Source: Streptomyces sp. SID12488 (GTDB lineage: Bacteria; Actinomycetota; Actinomycetes; Streptomycetales; Streptomycetaceae). From it: 64,000 nt of DNA. Positions 45,420 to 53,794 of this stretch are shown here, piece by piece (the first letter of the stretch is position 1; each line of letters begins with the position of its first letter). The position numbers and the translations under genes were made by a program. A model generated the notes under the pieces. That model searched no databases, had not been told where the DNA came from, and worked only from the letters and a program-made list of their open reading frames with translations. The DNA lies in NCBI RefSeq assembly GCF_010548275.1, contig NZ_JAAGLT010000021.1:62001-126000 (forward strand), in the 5' to 3' direction.

Positions 45420-46898
45420 ATGACCGAGACGGCGACCCGGACCGCTCCTCCGTCCAGGGGATTCCGCAGTGCCGAGCTGGGCTGGCCGGAGCTGCACCGG
45501 ATTCCGCGTCCGCCCCACCGGATTCCGCTGCTCGGCGACCTGGTCGGTGTCAGTCCCCGTACGCCCCTCCAGGACTCGATGCGGATCGGGCTGCCGCTGG
45601 GGCCGATCTTCCGGCGCAGGGCGTTCGGCAAGGAGATCGTGTTCGTGTGGGGCGCGGATCTCACCGGCGACCTCGCGGACGAGTCACGCTTTGCCAAGCA
45701 TGTGGGCCTCGGGGTGGCCAATCTGCGTCCGGTCGCCGGGGACGGGCTGTTCACGGCGTACAACGACGAGCCCAACTGGCAACTCGCGCACGACGTCCTC
45801 GCCCCCGGCTTCAGCCGCGAGGCGATGGCCGGCTACCACCCGATGATGCTGGCCGTGGCCGAGCGGCTCACCGACCACTGGGACCGGGAACTGGTCGCGG
45901 GCCGTGCGGTGGACGTGCCCGGCGACATGACCAAGCTGACCCTGGAGACGATCGCGCGCACCGGCTTCGGGCACGACTTCGGGTCCTTCGAGCGCGAGCG
46001 CCCGCACCCCTTCGTGACGGCGATGGTGGGGAGTCTGAACCACGCGCAGTATCTGAACATCGTCCCCGCCCCGCTCGCCCCGCTGCTGCTGCGCCGGGCA
46101 ACGCGCCGCAACGAGGCGGGCATTGCGTACCTGAACCGCACGGTCGACGAGCTGATACGGGCCCGCCGGGCGTCGGACGACACGGGCGGCGGCACCGGTG
46201 ATCTGCTGGACCGCATGCTCGACACCGCCCACCCGGAGACCGGCGAACGCCTCGCGCCGGAGAACGTGCGCCGCCAGGTCCTCACCTTCCTCATCGCGGG
46301 TCACGAGACGACCTCCGGCGCACTCTCCTTCGCCCTGCACTACCTCTCCCGGCACCCGGAGGTCGCCGCCCGCACCCGCGCCGAGGTGGACCGGGTCTGG
46401 GGCGGGGCGGCCGTCCCCGGCTACGACCAGGTCGCCAAGCTGCGGTACGTGCGCCGGGTGCTCGACGAGTCGCTGCGGCTGTGGCCGACTGCGCCCGGCT
46501 TCGCCCGCGAGGCCCGCCACGACACGGTGCTCGGCGGCGAGCATCCGATGCGCGAGGGCGCCTGGACGCTGGTCCTCGCTCCGCTCCTGCACCGCGACCC
46601 GGCCGTCTGGGGCGCCGACGCCGGCCGCTTCGACCCGGACCGTTTCGACGCGGCGGCCGTGCGCTCCCGCCCCGCCCACGCGTTCAAGCCCTGGGGCACC
46701 GGGGCCCGGGCGTGCATCGGGCGCCAGTTCGCCCTGCACGAGGCGACACTCGTCCTCGGCCTGCTCCTGCGCCGCTACGACCTCAAGCCCGACCCGGACT
46801 ACCGGCTGCGGGTTGCGGAACGGCTGACGGTGATACCGGAGGGACTGCGGCTGCATCTCGAACGCCGGTCCCCGGGGCCGGAGTTGGCGGCTGCCTGA
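45420..46898 (+). CDS. Cytochrome P450, CYP102B-like (BM3-type haem domain without reductase)
   Basis: 492 residues; ATG 45420 after AAGGGAG. P450 marks: I-helix AGHETTSGALSF (about 293), ExxR in VLDESLRLWP (about 349), and haem loop FKPWGTGARACIGRQFAL with the Cys ligand at about 432. The whole sequence parallels the P450 BM3 haem domain (RFAKHVGLGVANLRPVAGDG, then LFTAYNDEPNWQLAHDVLAP), but the fused FMN/FAD reductase of BM3 is absent. S. coelicolor CYP102B1 has the same reductase-less form. Fatty-acid hydroxylation is the likely activity, using separate ferredoxin or flavodoxin partners not encoded here. It is controlled by the divergent TetR. Confidence 0.93.
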   Translation: MTETATRTAPPSRGFRSAELGWPELHRIPRPPHRIPLLGDLVGVSPRTPLQDSMRIGLPLGPIFRRRAFGKEIVFVWGADLTGDLADESRFAKHVGLGVANLRPVAGDGLFTAYNDEPNWQLAHDVLAPGFSREAMAGYHPMMLAVAERLTDHWDRELVAGRAVDVPGDMTKLTLETIARTGFGHDFGSFERERPHPFVTAMVGSLNHAQYLNIVPAPLAPLLLRRATRRNEAGIAYLNRTVDELIRARRASDDTGGGTGDLLDRMLDTAHPETGERLAPENVRRQVLTFLIAGHETTSGALSFALHYLSRHPEVAARTRAEVDRVWGGAAVPGYDQVAKLRYVRRVLDESLRLWPTAPGFAREARHDTVLGGEHPMREGAWTLVLAPLLHRDPAVWGADAGRFDPDRFDAAAVRSRPAHAFKPWGTGARACIGRQFALHEATLVLGLLLRRYDLKPDPDYRLRVAERLTVIPEGLRLHLERRSPGPELAAA

Positions 46899-47003
46899 AC
46901 CGTCACCTCACAGATGAATTTCCCGGCGTGTCGGGGTCTCCACATACAGAGGAAAACAACCTGCGCTACTACAGAGGCAGACCCTTGAGACGCGGGAGAG
47001 ACC

Positions 47004-47201
47004 ATGTGCACCCATCAGCCTTCGTGCCCGACCGTCGACAGCCCGGACCATGACGCGGCCGTCATCGTCACCGCCCATCCGGAACAGGGCTGGAACCTGC
47101 TCTGCAACGGAACCATCGTCTTCGACGACACGGGTGAACTCCTGCCGGACGGACGAGCCGTGGGCCCGCTGCGCGGCGGCGGACTCTCCGTCGCCGCCTG
47201 A
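47004..47201 (+). CDS. DUF5999 small protein
   Basis: 65 residues; ATG 47004 after GGGAGAG. The sequence MCTHQPSCPTVDSPDHDAAV, TAHPEQGWNLLCNGTIVFDD, TGELLPDGRAV matches a short family widespread and highly conserved in Streptomyces (DUF5999). Cys and His residues at the start (CTHQPSCP) could bind a metal. Function unknown. It lies downstream of the P450 gene but 105 bp away. Confidence 0.88.
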   Translation: MCTHQPSCPTVDSPDHDAAVIVTAHPEQGWNLLCNGTIVFDDTGELLPDGRAVGPLRGGGLSVAA

Positions 47202-47215
47202 ACACCTGGTTGCCG

Positions 47216-48520
47216 TCACACCTCGTCGCGGGTCAGGGCGAGCAGCCGGTCGAGCACCCGGGGGCCGCCAGCCCGCACCCCGTCGTGCTCGAACTCGTCC
47301 GTCACCCAGGTGCGAAGGCCCCGGATCGTGCGCGCGGTCTCCAGGGCGTGGCCCGTGTCGACGTACATGTCGTCGTGGTAGACGGCCGCGGCGACCGGGA
47401 CCTCGTTGACGGCGAGGCGTGAACGGTCGTACAGGGGCGGCCAGTCGGTGTGGGCGGCAAGGAGTTCGGCGGTCTCGCGCAGGGGGCGCAGGGCCGGGTC
47501 GACGTCGAACATCCAGGGGTGCACGGACTCGCCGGTGAACAGCAACGGGCCGTCGTCCGCGAGGGACTTGCCCGCGTCGAACTGCGGGAACTCCGCTCGC
47601 ACCCGCTCGGCGGACCAGTCGGTGGGGCGGGTGTCCTGGCCGTAGCAGGCCTCGTGGACGAGGGCGTACAGCGGATGCCCGGCGTACGACAAGTGGCCCT
47701 GGACCTCCTCCAGGAAGGCGTCGGACAGGGCCGGGCCCAGAGGAGTGGGGACGAAGGCGTCCTCCAGCAGGTAGTGCAACCGGTGGCTGCCCTCGCCGCC
47801 GCCGAGGAGGATGCCGAGGGACTGGAAGGCCTCGACGGTCAGCCGGTAGCCGTTCGGCAGGACCGGCTCGTGGACGCTCACGTACTCGGCGATCCGCCGT
47901 GCCCGTTCGACGTCCTGGGGGTAACGCGCGTAGTGCGCGGCGACCTTGCGTTCGATACGGGGATAGGCGGCCCGGTAGACGTCGTCCGCGTGCCCGTCGA
48001 GGGAGGGGAGGCCGCCGGTGATCAGGGCGGCGGACAGTCCCTCGGGCGCCGTCGACAGATAGTTCACCGCGCAGAAGCCGCCGAAGCTCTGGCCGAGGAC
48101 CGTCCAGGGGGCGCCGCCGGTGACCGAGGGGCGTATGGCCTCACAGTCCCGGACGATCGAGTCGGCGCGGAAGCGGGTCAGGTAGGCGGCCTGTTCGACG
48201 GGCCCGCCGCACAGCGGGAGCGTCTGGCGGTTGGCGGGGGTGGAGGCGCCGGTGCCGCGCTGGTCGAGGAGGAGGACACGGAACTCCTCCAGGGCTCGGC
48301 CGAGCCAGGCCCCCTGGCCGACGAAACGATTCGCCCCGAAGCCCGGACCGCCCTGGAGGTAGAGCAGCCACGGCAGGTCGTCCCGGCCCGCCCTGTCGCC
48401 GGCGACGACCTCGCGGGCGTACAGCTCGATGGTCTCGCCCCCGGGGTCGTCGTGGTCCAGGGGCACGGTGAAACGGCGGTCGGTGAGGACGACACCGGGC
48501 TGGCGGTAGCTGACGGTCAA
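47216..48520 (-). CDS. Alpha/beta hydrolase, proline iminopeptidase-like (S33)
   Basis: 434 residues; ATG 48520. WLLYLQGGPGFGANRFVGQG is the oxyanion region, LLLDQRGTGASTPAN is the S33 family 'DQRGxG' motif, and the nucleophile elbow is VLGQSFGGFCAVNYL (Ser). A C-terminal His occurs at DMYVDTGHALETARTIRGL. The architecture fits proline iminopeptidase-type peptidases of this size. No signal peptide is present, so it would cleave N-terminal residues from peptides in the cytosol. It stands alone between DUF5999 and the rhamnose regulator. Confidence 0.93.
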   Translation of the reverse strand: MTVSYRQPGVVLTDRRFTVPLDHDDPGGETIELYAREVVAGDRAGRDDLPWLLYLQGGPGFGANRFVGQGAWLGRALEEFRVLLLDQRGTGASTPANRQTLPLCGGPVEQAAYLTRFRADSIVRDCEAIRPSVTGGAPWTVLGQSFGGFCAVNYLSTAPEGLSAALITGGLPSLDGHADDVYRAAYPRIERKVAAHYARYPQDVERARRIAEYVSVHEPVLPNGYRLTVEAFQSLGILLGGGEGSHRLHYLLEDAFVPTPLGPALSDAFLEEVQGHLSYAGHPLYALVHEACYGQDTRPTDWSAERVRAEFPQFDAGKSLADDGPLLFTGESVHPWMFDVDPALRPLRETAELLAAHTDWPPLYDRSRLAVNEVPVAAAVYHDDMYVDTGHALETARTIRGLRTWVTDEFEHDGVRAGGPRVLDRLLALTRDEV

Positions 48521-48642
48521 CAGGGCTCCCGAGACGGTTGGATTTCAGGCCGCCCCAGTTCAGCACATGCCCGGGGCGCTGCCGAGCCCCGGGATCACGC
48601 AGATGTGCGGAATCCGGTACTGAACCCCGGGTCAGTCCAGGC

Positions 48643-49674
48643 TCAGCGCGCCGAAAGGCTGGAGCGGCGGACCACCAGCTCCGGCTGGAGCACGACCCTG
48701 CGGTGGGAGTGCCGCCTCCCGCCGGACTCCGCCTCCGTCTCGGTCTCCTCCAGGAGGAGTTCCGCGGCCAGGGCGCCCATGGTCACGGCGGGCTGGCGTA
48801 CGGAGGTCAGCGGGACGGCAGCGGCGGCGGCGAACTCGATGTCGTCGTAGCCGACGATCGCGAGGTCGTCGGGGACACCGACACCGGCCGCGTACATGGC
48901 CTGCAGGACGCCGAGGGCGAGCAGGTCGTTGGCGCAGAAGGCGGCGGTCGGGCGGTCGGCGAGGCCCAGGAGGCGGGCGCCGGCGTCCCGGCCCGCGGCT
49001 ACGTCGAGGCGCTCGGTGGGCAGCTCACGCAGGGCCGAGGGGCTGAGGCCGGCCTCGGCGAGCGCGTTCATGGCACCCGTACGGCGGTCGCGCACCTGGT
49101 TGAAACTGGGCGGTCCGCTGACGTACGCGATGGAGCGGTGTCCGGCGTCGACGAGATGGCGCACGGCCAGTGCGCCGCCCGCGACGTCGTCCACGGACAC
49201 CGAGCACTCGGTGGTGCCCTCGGCGACCCGGTCGACGAGCACGAAGGGGATGCCGTGACGGCGGAACGACTCGATGTTGCGGCCCGTCGCGTCGGCCGGG
49301 GTCAGCAGCACGCCACGCACCCGCTGCTCGGCGAAGAGCGACAGGTAGTCGGCCTCCTCCCCGGCGCTCTGCGCGCTGTTGCAGACCATCACACCGAGCC
49401 CGGCGTCACGGGCGGCCCGCTCGGCACCGCGCGCCACGTCCACGAAGAAGGGGTTGCCCATGTCGAGGACGAGCAGCCCCATGATCCGGCTGCGCCCGGC
49501 GCGCAGCTGACGGGCCGACTCGCTGCGGACGTAGCCGAGACGGTCGATCGCGGACAGCACACGGGCACGGGTCTCGGTGGCGACCGAGTCCGGGCGGTTG
49601 ATGACGTTCGAGACCGTGCCTACGGAGACTCCGGCGGCGCGTGCCACGTCCTTGATTCCCACCGGCTGGGCCAT
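48643..49674 (-). CDS. LacI family regulator of the rhamnose locus
   Basis: 343 residues; ATG 49674. The N-terminal helix-turn-helix and hinge are GIKDVARAAGVSVGTVSNVI, RARVLSAIDRLGYVRSESAR, QLRAGRS. The rest is a periplasmic-binding-protein-like sugar domain (IMGLLVLDMGNPFFVDVARG, DDLAIVGYDDIEFAAAAAVP). It is the last gene of the leftward rhamnose run, so it most likely represses both directions from the TGAAA-N2-TTTCA-type sites at 56.4-56.6 kb, and rhamnose or a derivative relieves it. A hairpin upstream may lower its co-transcription with the BNR_4 gene. Confidence 0.92.
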   Translation of the reverse strand: MAQPVGIKDVARAAGVSVGTVSNVINRPDSVATETRARVLSAIDRLGYVRSESARQLRAGRSRIMGLLVLDMGNPFFVDVARGAERAARDAGLGVMVCNSAQSAGEEADYLSLFAEQRVRGVLLTPADATGRNIESFRRHGIPFVLVDRVAEGTTECSVSVDDVAGGALAVRHLVDAGHRSIAYVSGPPSFNQVRDRRTGAMNALAEAGLSPSALRELPTERLDVAAGRDAGARLLGLADRPTAAFCANDLLALGVLQAMYAAGVGVPDDLAIVGYDDIEFAAAAAVPLTSVRQPAVTMGALAAELLLEETETEAESGGRRHSHRRVVLQPELVVRRSSLSAR

Positions 49675-49704
49675 CGGGCGGGGACCTCCAGGGAAATGAA
49701 CGGT

Positions 49705-49739
49705 GGCGGGCAGGCCTTTACATTAGCGGCCTGCCCGCC
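49705..49739 (-). terminator. Hairpin between the BNR_4 gene and the LacI gene
   Basis: A perfect 12-bp stem, GGCGGGCAGGCC (49705-49716) and GGCCTGCCCGCC (49728-49739), with an 11-nt AT-rich loop. It lies 26 bp downstream of the BNR_4 stop in the direction of transcription and would reduce read-through into the regulator gene. Confidence 0.7.
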
Positions 49740-49765
49740 CTTGACTAATCCGCTGATCGTTCCGG

Positions 49766-51190
49766 TCATGCGGGAAGCCGGAAGTCGACGACATGGAGTG
49801 CCGAGGGGGTCGTACCGCTCGACTTCTCCTGGTAGAGAACGGACAGGACGTTGTCCTGGGCGACCCGCGTCTCGTCGACCACGACCTCGCCGAAGGCGTT
49901 CAGACCGCTGCCGTCGAACAGCACCGTCCAGTCGGTGTACCCGGAGGACTTCGAGGCGCCGGCTATTCGCCCGAACGGGAAGATCGCGTAGGCGTTGTCG
50001 TACTTGTCGAGGACCAGCTTGGTGCGCTGGCTGGAGTTCAGCGGGACCGGGATCTCGGTCTTCTGCCAGGTGCCGGCGGAGTTCTTGCGCAGGTGGAAGG
50101 CGCGGCCGTTGGCGGTGCGGTTGGTGACGTAGTTGGTGGTGCACTGGCCGAAGCGGCCCGGGACGTAGCTGATGATCGCGTGCGGCAGCCCGGACGAGTC
50201 GGTGAACTGGCTCTCCTGGTTCATCAGGGAGTGGTCCGGGTTCAGCGCGTCGACCACCAGGCCGCTGTCGGTGACGGCGACCTTGTCGGAGCCGCCGGTG
50301 GTACCGACGAGCGTGCCCGCGTTGTTGCGCCAGGTGCGGCCCCGGTCGTCGGAGTAGACGTAACCGGTGTCGTGGTTGGTGATGCCGCCGCTGTTGCACA
50401 TGACGGCGCCGTTCTGCTCGCGCCAGGTGAAGAACGAGTGCAGCCGGCCGTTCTTGTCGTAGTCGATGCCGTGCAGGTACATGTTGCGGACCGTCGACGA
50501 GCCGTGCTCGCTGGTGTACGTGCCGGTGGAGCTGGACCACTCGCCGAGCGCCGTCCAGGTCGAACCGTCGTACTCGGCAAGGGCGTTGCGGCCGTTGCCG
50601 GAGATGCCGACGCGGTAGCTGAGCTGGAGCCTGCCCTCGGGCGTGGAGACGAACTGCGGGTACGTGAACTGGGTGGTGAGCGCGAGTCCGTCGAGCGTCG
50701 ACTGGGCTGTGCCGAAGCGGGACGCGATCCAGCTGAGCCCGGACGGGTTGTCCAGGAGCCCGGCCACCGACTTGACGTAGGTGAAGCCGTCGCTGTGCGA
50801 GTCCATGTTGAGGTGGAGTCGGCCGTCGGTCCTGGAGACGCCCATGGAGATGACGTTGTGCGAGTCGTTGGACTTGAGGGTGTGCCCGACCTGGACCGTC
50901 GACCAGGTGGTGCCGCCGAGGACACGTCGGCCGACGACGGCGTTCTTGTCGGCGGTGTACCAGACCGCGTACTGGTAGCCCTTGTACGTCAACAGACCGT
51001 TCTTCTGGAACGAGTTGTTGTTGACCAGCCCGTCGTAGGAGACGAAGAAGACGGCCTGTGAGTCGAGCGTGGTGTTGCCGGTCTGGGTGACCGAGGGGCC
51101 GGGGTCGGCGGCGCGGGCGCTGCCGACGGCGAAGGCGGGGGTCACCACGGCACCGGCGAGGGCGGCGCCCAGCAACGTACGTCTATTCAT
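49766..51190 (-). CDS. Secreted BNR_4-type seven-bladed beta-propeller, candidate rhamnose-glycan enzyme
   Basis: 474 residues; ATG 51190. Signal peptide MNRRTLLGAALAGAVVTPAF ends near ARA. Repeating blades carry family marks of BNR_4 proteins: NSFQKNGLLTYKGYQYAVWY, NDSHNVISMGVSRTDGRLHL, YPQFVSTPEGRLQLSYRVG, YLHGIDYDKNGRLHSFFTWR, NHDTGYVYSDDRGRTWRNN. This fold is shared by ulvan lyases (PL24/PL25) and the GH145 rhamnosidases. Its place inside a rhamnose operon, between the mutarotase and the regulator, suggests that it frees rhamnose or rhamnose-ended oligosaccharides from plant or algal polymers. The exact enzyme class is an inference. Confidence 0.85.
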   Translation of the reverse strand: MNRRTLLGAALAGAVVTPAFAVGSARAADPGPSVTQTGNTTLDSQAVFFVSYDGLVNNNSFQKNGLLTYKGYQYAVWYTADKNAVVGRRVLGGTTWSTVQVGHTLKSNDSHNVISMGVSRTDGRLHLNMDSHSDGFTYVKSVAGLLDNPSGLSWIASRFGTAQSTLDGLALTTQFTYPQFVSTPEGRLQLSYRVGISGNGRNALAEYDGSTWTALGEWSSSTGTYTSEHGSSTVRNMYLHGIDYDKNGRLHSFFTWREQNGAVMCNSGGITNHDTGYVYSDDRGRTWRNNAGTLVGTTGGSDKVAVTDSGLVVDALNPDHSLMNQESQFTDSSGLPHAIISYVPGRFGQCTTNYVTNRTANGRAFHLRKNSAGTWQKTEIPVPLNSSQRTKLVLDKYDNAYAIFPFGRIAGASKSSGYTDWTVLFDGSGLNAFGEVVVDETRVAQDNVLSVLYQEKSSGTTPSALHVVDFRLPA

Positions 51191-51257
51191 CTCGGGGACT
51201 CCGTTGTCTTGCGAAATGAGCGGAATTACGGGAATGGGGGGAGGAATTGCGGGGTGA

Positions 51258-51578
51258 TCAGGCGAGGTGGAACACCTCGGTGAGGGGCTTCATGGCCTCG
51301 TCGGGGCGGGCGCCGTCCAGCGACTCGAAGAACGGCGCCATCTCCGTCTGCCAACGGGCGTTGACCTCTGCGGCTTCCATGCCGGCCTGGGCGGCGGCGA
51401 AGTCCTCGGTCTCCAAGTAGCCGACCAGCAGGCCGTCTTCGCGCAGGAAGAGCGAGTAGTTGTGCCAGCCGGTGGCCGAGAGCGCGTCGAGCATCTCGGG
51501 CCACACGGCGGCGTGCCGCTCGCGGTACTCGTCGAGGCGGTCCGCCCTGACCTTCAGCAGAAAGCACACGCGTTGCAT
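51258..51578 (-). CDS. rhaM: L-rhamnose mutarotase
   Basis: 106 residues; ATG 51578 with AGGGG seven bases away. The sequence RVCFLLKVRADRLDEYRERH, AAVWPEMLDALSATGWHNYS and LFLREDGLLVGYLETED is the classic RhaM/YiiL ferredoxin-like fold. It interconverts alpha- and beta-L-rhamnopyranose so that the isomerase gets its preferred anomer. The active-site His in EYRERHAAVWPE is present. It sits 32 bp after rhaS in the same operon. Confidence 0.95.
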   Translation of the reverse strand: MQRVCFLLKVRADRLDEYRERHAAVWPEMLDALSATGWHNYSLFLREDGLLVGYLETEDFAAAQAGMEAAEVNARWQTEMAPFFESLDGARPDEAMKPLTEVFHLA

Positions 51579-51595
51579 CAACAGCCCCTGGCCAA

Positions 51596-51625
51596 TCAGA
51601 AGTTGAACTGTCAGAAGTTGAACTG
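51596..51625 (-). repeat. 15-bp tandem duplication at the rhaS 3' end
   Basis: TCAGAAGTTGAACTG occurs twice in direct succession (51596-51610 and 51611-51625). On the coding strand each copy reads Q-F-N-F-stop, so the last four codons and the stop of rhaS are duplicated and the gene ends at the first of two stops. Confidence 0.85.
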
Positions 51626-52693
51626 GTCGATGTTGTCCTTGGTGAACACGGTCGGCTTGCCGAGGCTGATCACGCCGTCCTTGCCGATGGTGTACTCACC
51701 CATGTCGCCGGCCTTGAAGGTCTCGCCCTCCTTGCCGGTGATCTGACCCGAGACCAGCGCGACGGCGGTGTGGGCGGCCAGCTCGCCGAGCTTCGCCGGG
51801 TCCCACAGCTCGAAGCCCTCGACGGTGCCGTTCTTGACGTACTTGCGCATGTCGTTGGGGGTGCCGAGGCCGGTCAGCTTGACCTTGCCCTTGTACTTCG
51901 AGCCGGACAGGTACTGGGCGGCGGCCTTGATGCCGACGGTGGTCGGGGAGATGATCCCCTTCAGGTTCGGGTACTCCTGGAGGAGGCCCTGGGTCTGCTG
52001 GAAGGACTGCTGGGCGTCGTCGTTGCCGTACGCGACCTTGACGAGCTTGATGTCCTTGTACTTCGGGTCCGCGAGCTCCTTCTTCATGAAGTCGATCCAG
52101 ATGTTCTGGTTCGTCGCGGTCTGGGCGGCGGACAGGATCGCGATCTCGCCCTTGTAGCCGATCTGCTCGGCGAGCAGCTGCACCTCGGTGCGGCCCAGGT
52201 CCTCGGCGCTGGCCTGCGAGACGGCGGCGTTGCGGCAGTCCGTCTTGGTGTCCGAGTCGTAGGTGACGACCTTGATGTCGTTCTTCATCGCCTGCTTGAG
52301 CGCGGTGCACAGCGCGCCCGGGTCCTGCGCGGACACGGCGATCGCGTCGACCTGCTGCTGGGTGAGCGTGTTGACGTACGACACCTGCCCGGAGGTGTCG
52401 GTGGCGCTGCTGGGGCCGACCTCCTTGTAGCTGGAGCCCAGCGCCTTCAGCGCGGTCTCGCCGCCCTTGTCGGCGGAGGTGAAGTACGGGTTGTTGACCT
52501 GCTTCGGCAGGAAGCCGACGGTCAGGCCCTTCTTGGTGGCTGCGTTCGGGTCGGCCTTGCCGGTCACGGCGGCCGAGGCACCCTCGTCCTTGACGTCGTT
52601 CTTGGTGGTGCCGCCACAGGCGGTGAGCGCCAGAGCGAGCGAGGTGGCAGCGGCGAGAGCCGCGGAGGCCCGGCGGACGGATGACTTGCGCAT
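51611..52693 (-). CDS. rhaS: Rhamnose ABC transporter substrate-binding lipoprotein
   Basis: 360 residues; ATG 52693. Signal peptide with lipobox LALTAC, then a periplasmic-binding-protein type 1 domain: KKGLTVGFLPKQVNNPYFTS, VDAIAVSAQDPGALCTALKQ, VVTYDSDTKTDCRNAAV, LKGIISPTTVGIKAAAQYLS. It matches rhamnose-binding RhaS proteins that deliver L-rhamnose to the RhaPQ permease with ATPase RhaT. It sits 105 bp after rhaQ; that gap holds a copy of the dispersed repeat, which could act as an mRNA processing site and let this gene be expressed more strongly than the permeases. Confidence 0.93.
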   Translation of the reverse strand: MRKSSVRRASAALAAATSLALALTACGGTTKNDVKDEGASAAVTGKADPNAATKKGLTVGFLPKQVNNPYFTSADKGGETALKALGSSYKEVGPSSATDTSGQVSYVNTLTQQQVDAIAVSAQDPGALCTALKQAMKNDIKVVTYDSDTKTDCRNAAVSQASAEDLGRTEVQLLAEQIGYKGEIAILSAAQTATNQNIWIDFMKKELADPKYKDIKLVKVAYGNDDAQQSFQQTQGLLQEYPNLKGIISPTTVGIKAAAQYLSGSKYKGKVKLTGLGTPNDMRKYVKNGTVEGFELWDPAKLGELAAHTAVALVSGQITGKEGETFKAGDMGEYTIGKDGVISLGKPTVFTKDNIDQFNF

Positions 52694-52725
52694 GAGGGTT
52701 CCTTACAAACAGAGGGTGAGGAGGA

Positions 52726-52782
52726 GCGCCCCGTTTTCAGGGGCGCGAGGAACTGCGCGACCAGCCACAGCCGGCCCGCAGC
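52726..52782 (-). repeat. Streptomyces dispersed hairpin repeat, copy B
   Basis: Read on the minus strand: CTGCGGGCCGGCTGTGGCTG, GTCGCGCAGTTCCTCGCG, then hairpin GCGCCCC-TGAAAAC-GGGGCGC. It lies between rhaQ and rhaS inside the operon. Confidence 0.75.
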
Positions 52783-52798
52783 AAACGAACGGCCTTAC

Positions 52799-53794
52799 TT
52801 ACGTGAGCCTTTGAGACGCCCTGGCCAGTGAGACCTGCCGAGCGACCCGAGGTCCAAGCACGGACAGAACCAGCAGAATCCCGGTGACGACGATCTGCGA
52901 CTGGGCCGAAACATCCTGCAGGCTCATCACGTTCTGTAGCGCGCCTAGCAAGAACACCCCGGCGATGGCGCCACCGAGCGTCCCCTTGCCCCCGTCGAAG
53001 TCGATGCCACCCAGCAACACGGCGGCGATGACGGAGAGTTCGAGCCCGGTCGCGTTGTCATAGCGAGCGCTGGCGTAGTGCAGCGCCCAGAAGATCCCGG
53101 TGAGTGAGGCGGTGAGACCGGTCACCGCGAACAGGATCAGCTTCTGCCGCTTGACCCGGAGGCCGGCGAAGCGGGCCGCCTCCTCGTTCGCACCGATCGC
53201 GAACAGCGAGCGGCCGAACGGGGTGGCGTGCAGCACGACCACGGCGATCGCGAGCAGCACGAGGAAGGGCAGCAGGGCGTACGGGATGAAGGTGTCCCCG
53301 ATGCGTCCGGCGGCGAAGTCCAGGTACTGGGTGGGGAAGTCGGTCACCGCGTCGGAGCCGAGCACGATCTGCGCGATACCCCGGTAGGCGGCCATGGTGC
53401 CGATGGTGACGGCGAGCGAGGGCAGCCCGAGGCGGGTGACGAGCAGCCCGTTGACCAGCCCGCAGACGACTCCGAGGAGCAGACAGATCGGGATGATCAC
53501 CTCGATCGTCAGGCCCTGGTTCCACAGGGCACCCATCACGGCGCCGGAGAGTCCGGCGGTGGAGGCGACGGACAGATCGATCTCGCCGGAGACGACGAGG
53601 AGGGTCATGGGGAGCGCGATGAGCGCGATCGGGAGGGTGTTGCCGATCAGGAAGGACAGGTTGAGCCCGTTGCCGAACCCGTCCACGAACCCGAAGGACA
53701 GCAGCAGGACGACGACGAGGAGGACACCGACGGCGGAGTCCCACCTTTTCAGGGAGGCCCCGCGCATGGCGCGCGCGAGCGACGAGTCAGCCAT
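52799..53794 (-). CDS. rhaQ: Rhamnose ABC transporter permease
   Basis: 331 residues, about nine hydrophobic segments; ATG 53794. BPD_transp_2 (RbsC-like) family marks: PMTLLVVSGEIDLSVASTAG, NGLLVTRLGLPSLAVTIGTM, FAIGANEEAARFAGLRVKRQ, LELSVIAAVLLGGIDFDGGK. Together with RhaP it forms the membrane channel of the rhamnose importer. Its first eight bases overlap the end of rhaP. Confidence 0.93.
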   Translation of the reverse strand: MADSSLARAMRGASLKRWDSAVGVLLVVVLLLSFGFVDGFGNGLNLSFLIGNTLPIALIALPMTLLVVSGEIDLSVASTAGLSGAVMGALWNQGLTIEVIIPICLLLGVVCGLVNGLLVTRLGLPSLAVTIGTMAAYRGIAQIVLGSDAVTDFPTQYLDFAAGRIGDTFIPYALLPFLVLLAIAVVVLHATPFGRSLFAIGANEEAARFAGLRVKRQKLILFAVTGLTASLTGIFWALHYASARYDNATGLELSVIAAVLLGGIDFDGGKGTLGGAIAGVFLLGALQNVMSLQDVSAQSQIVVTGILLVLSVLGPRVARQVSLARASQRLT

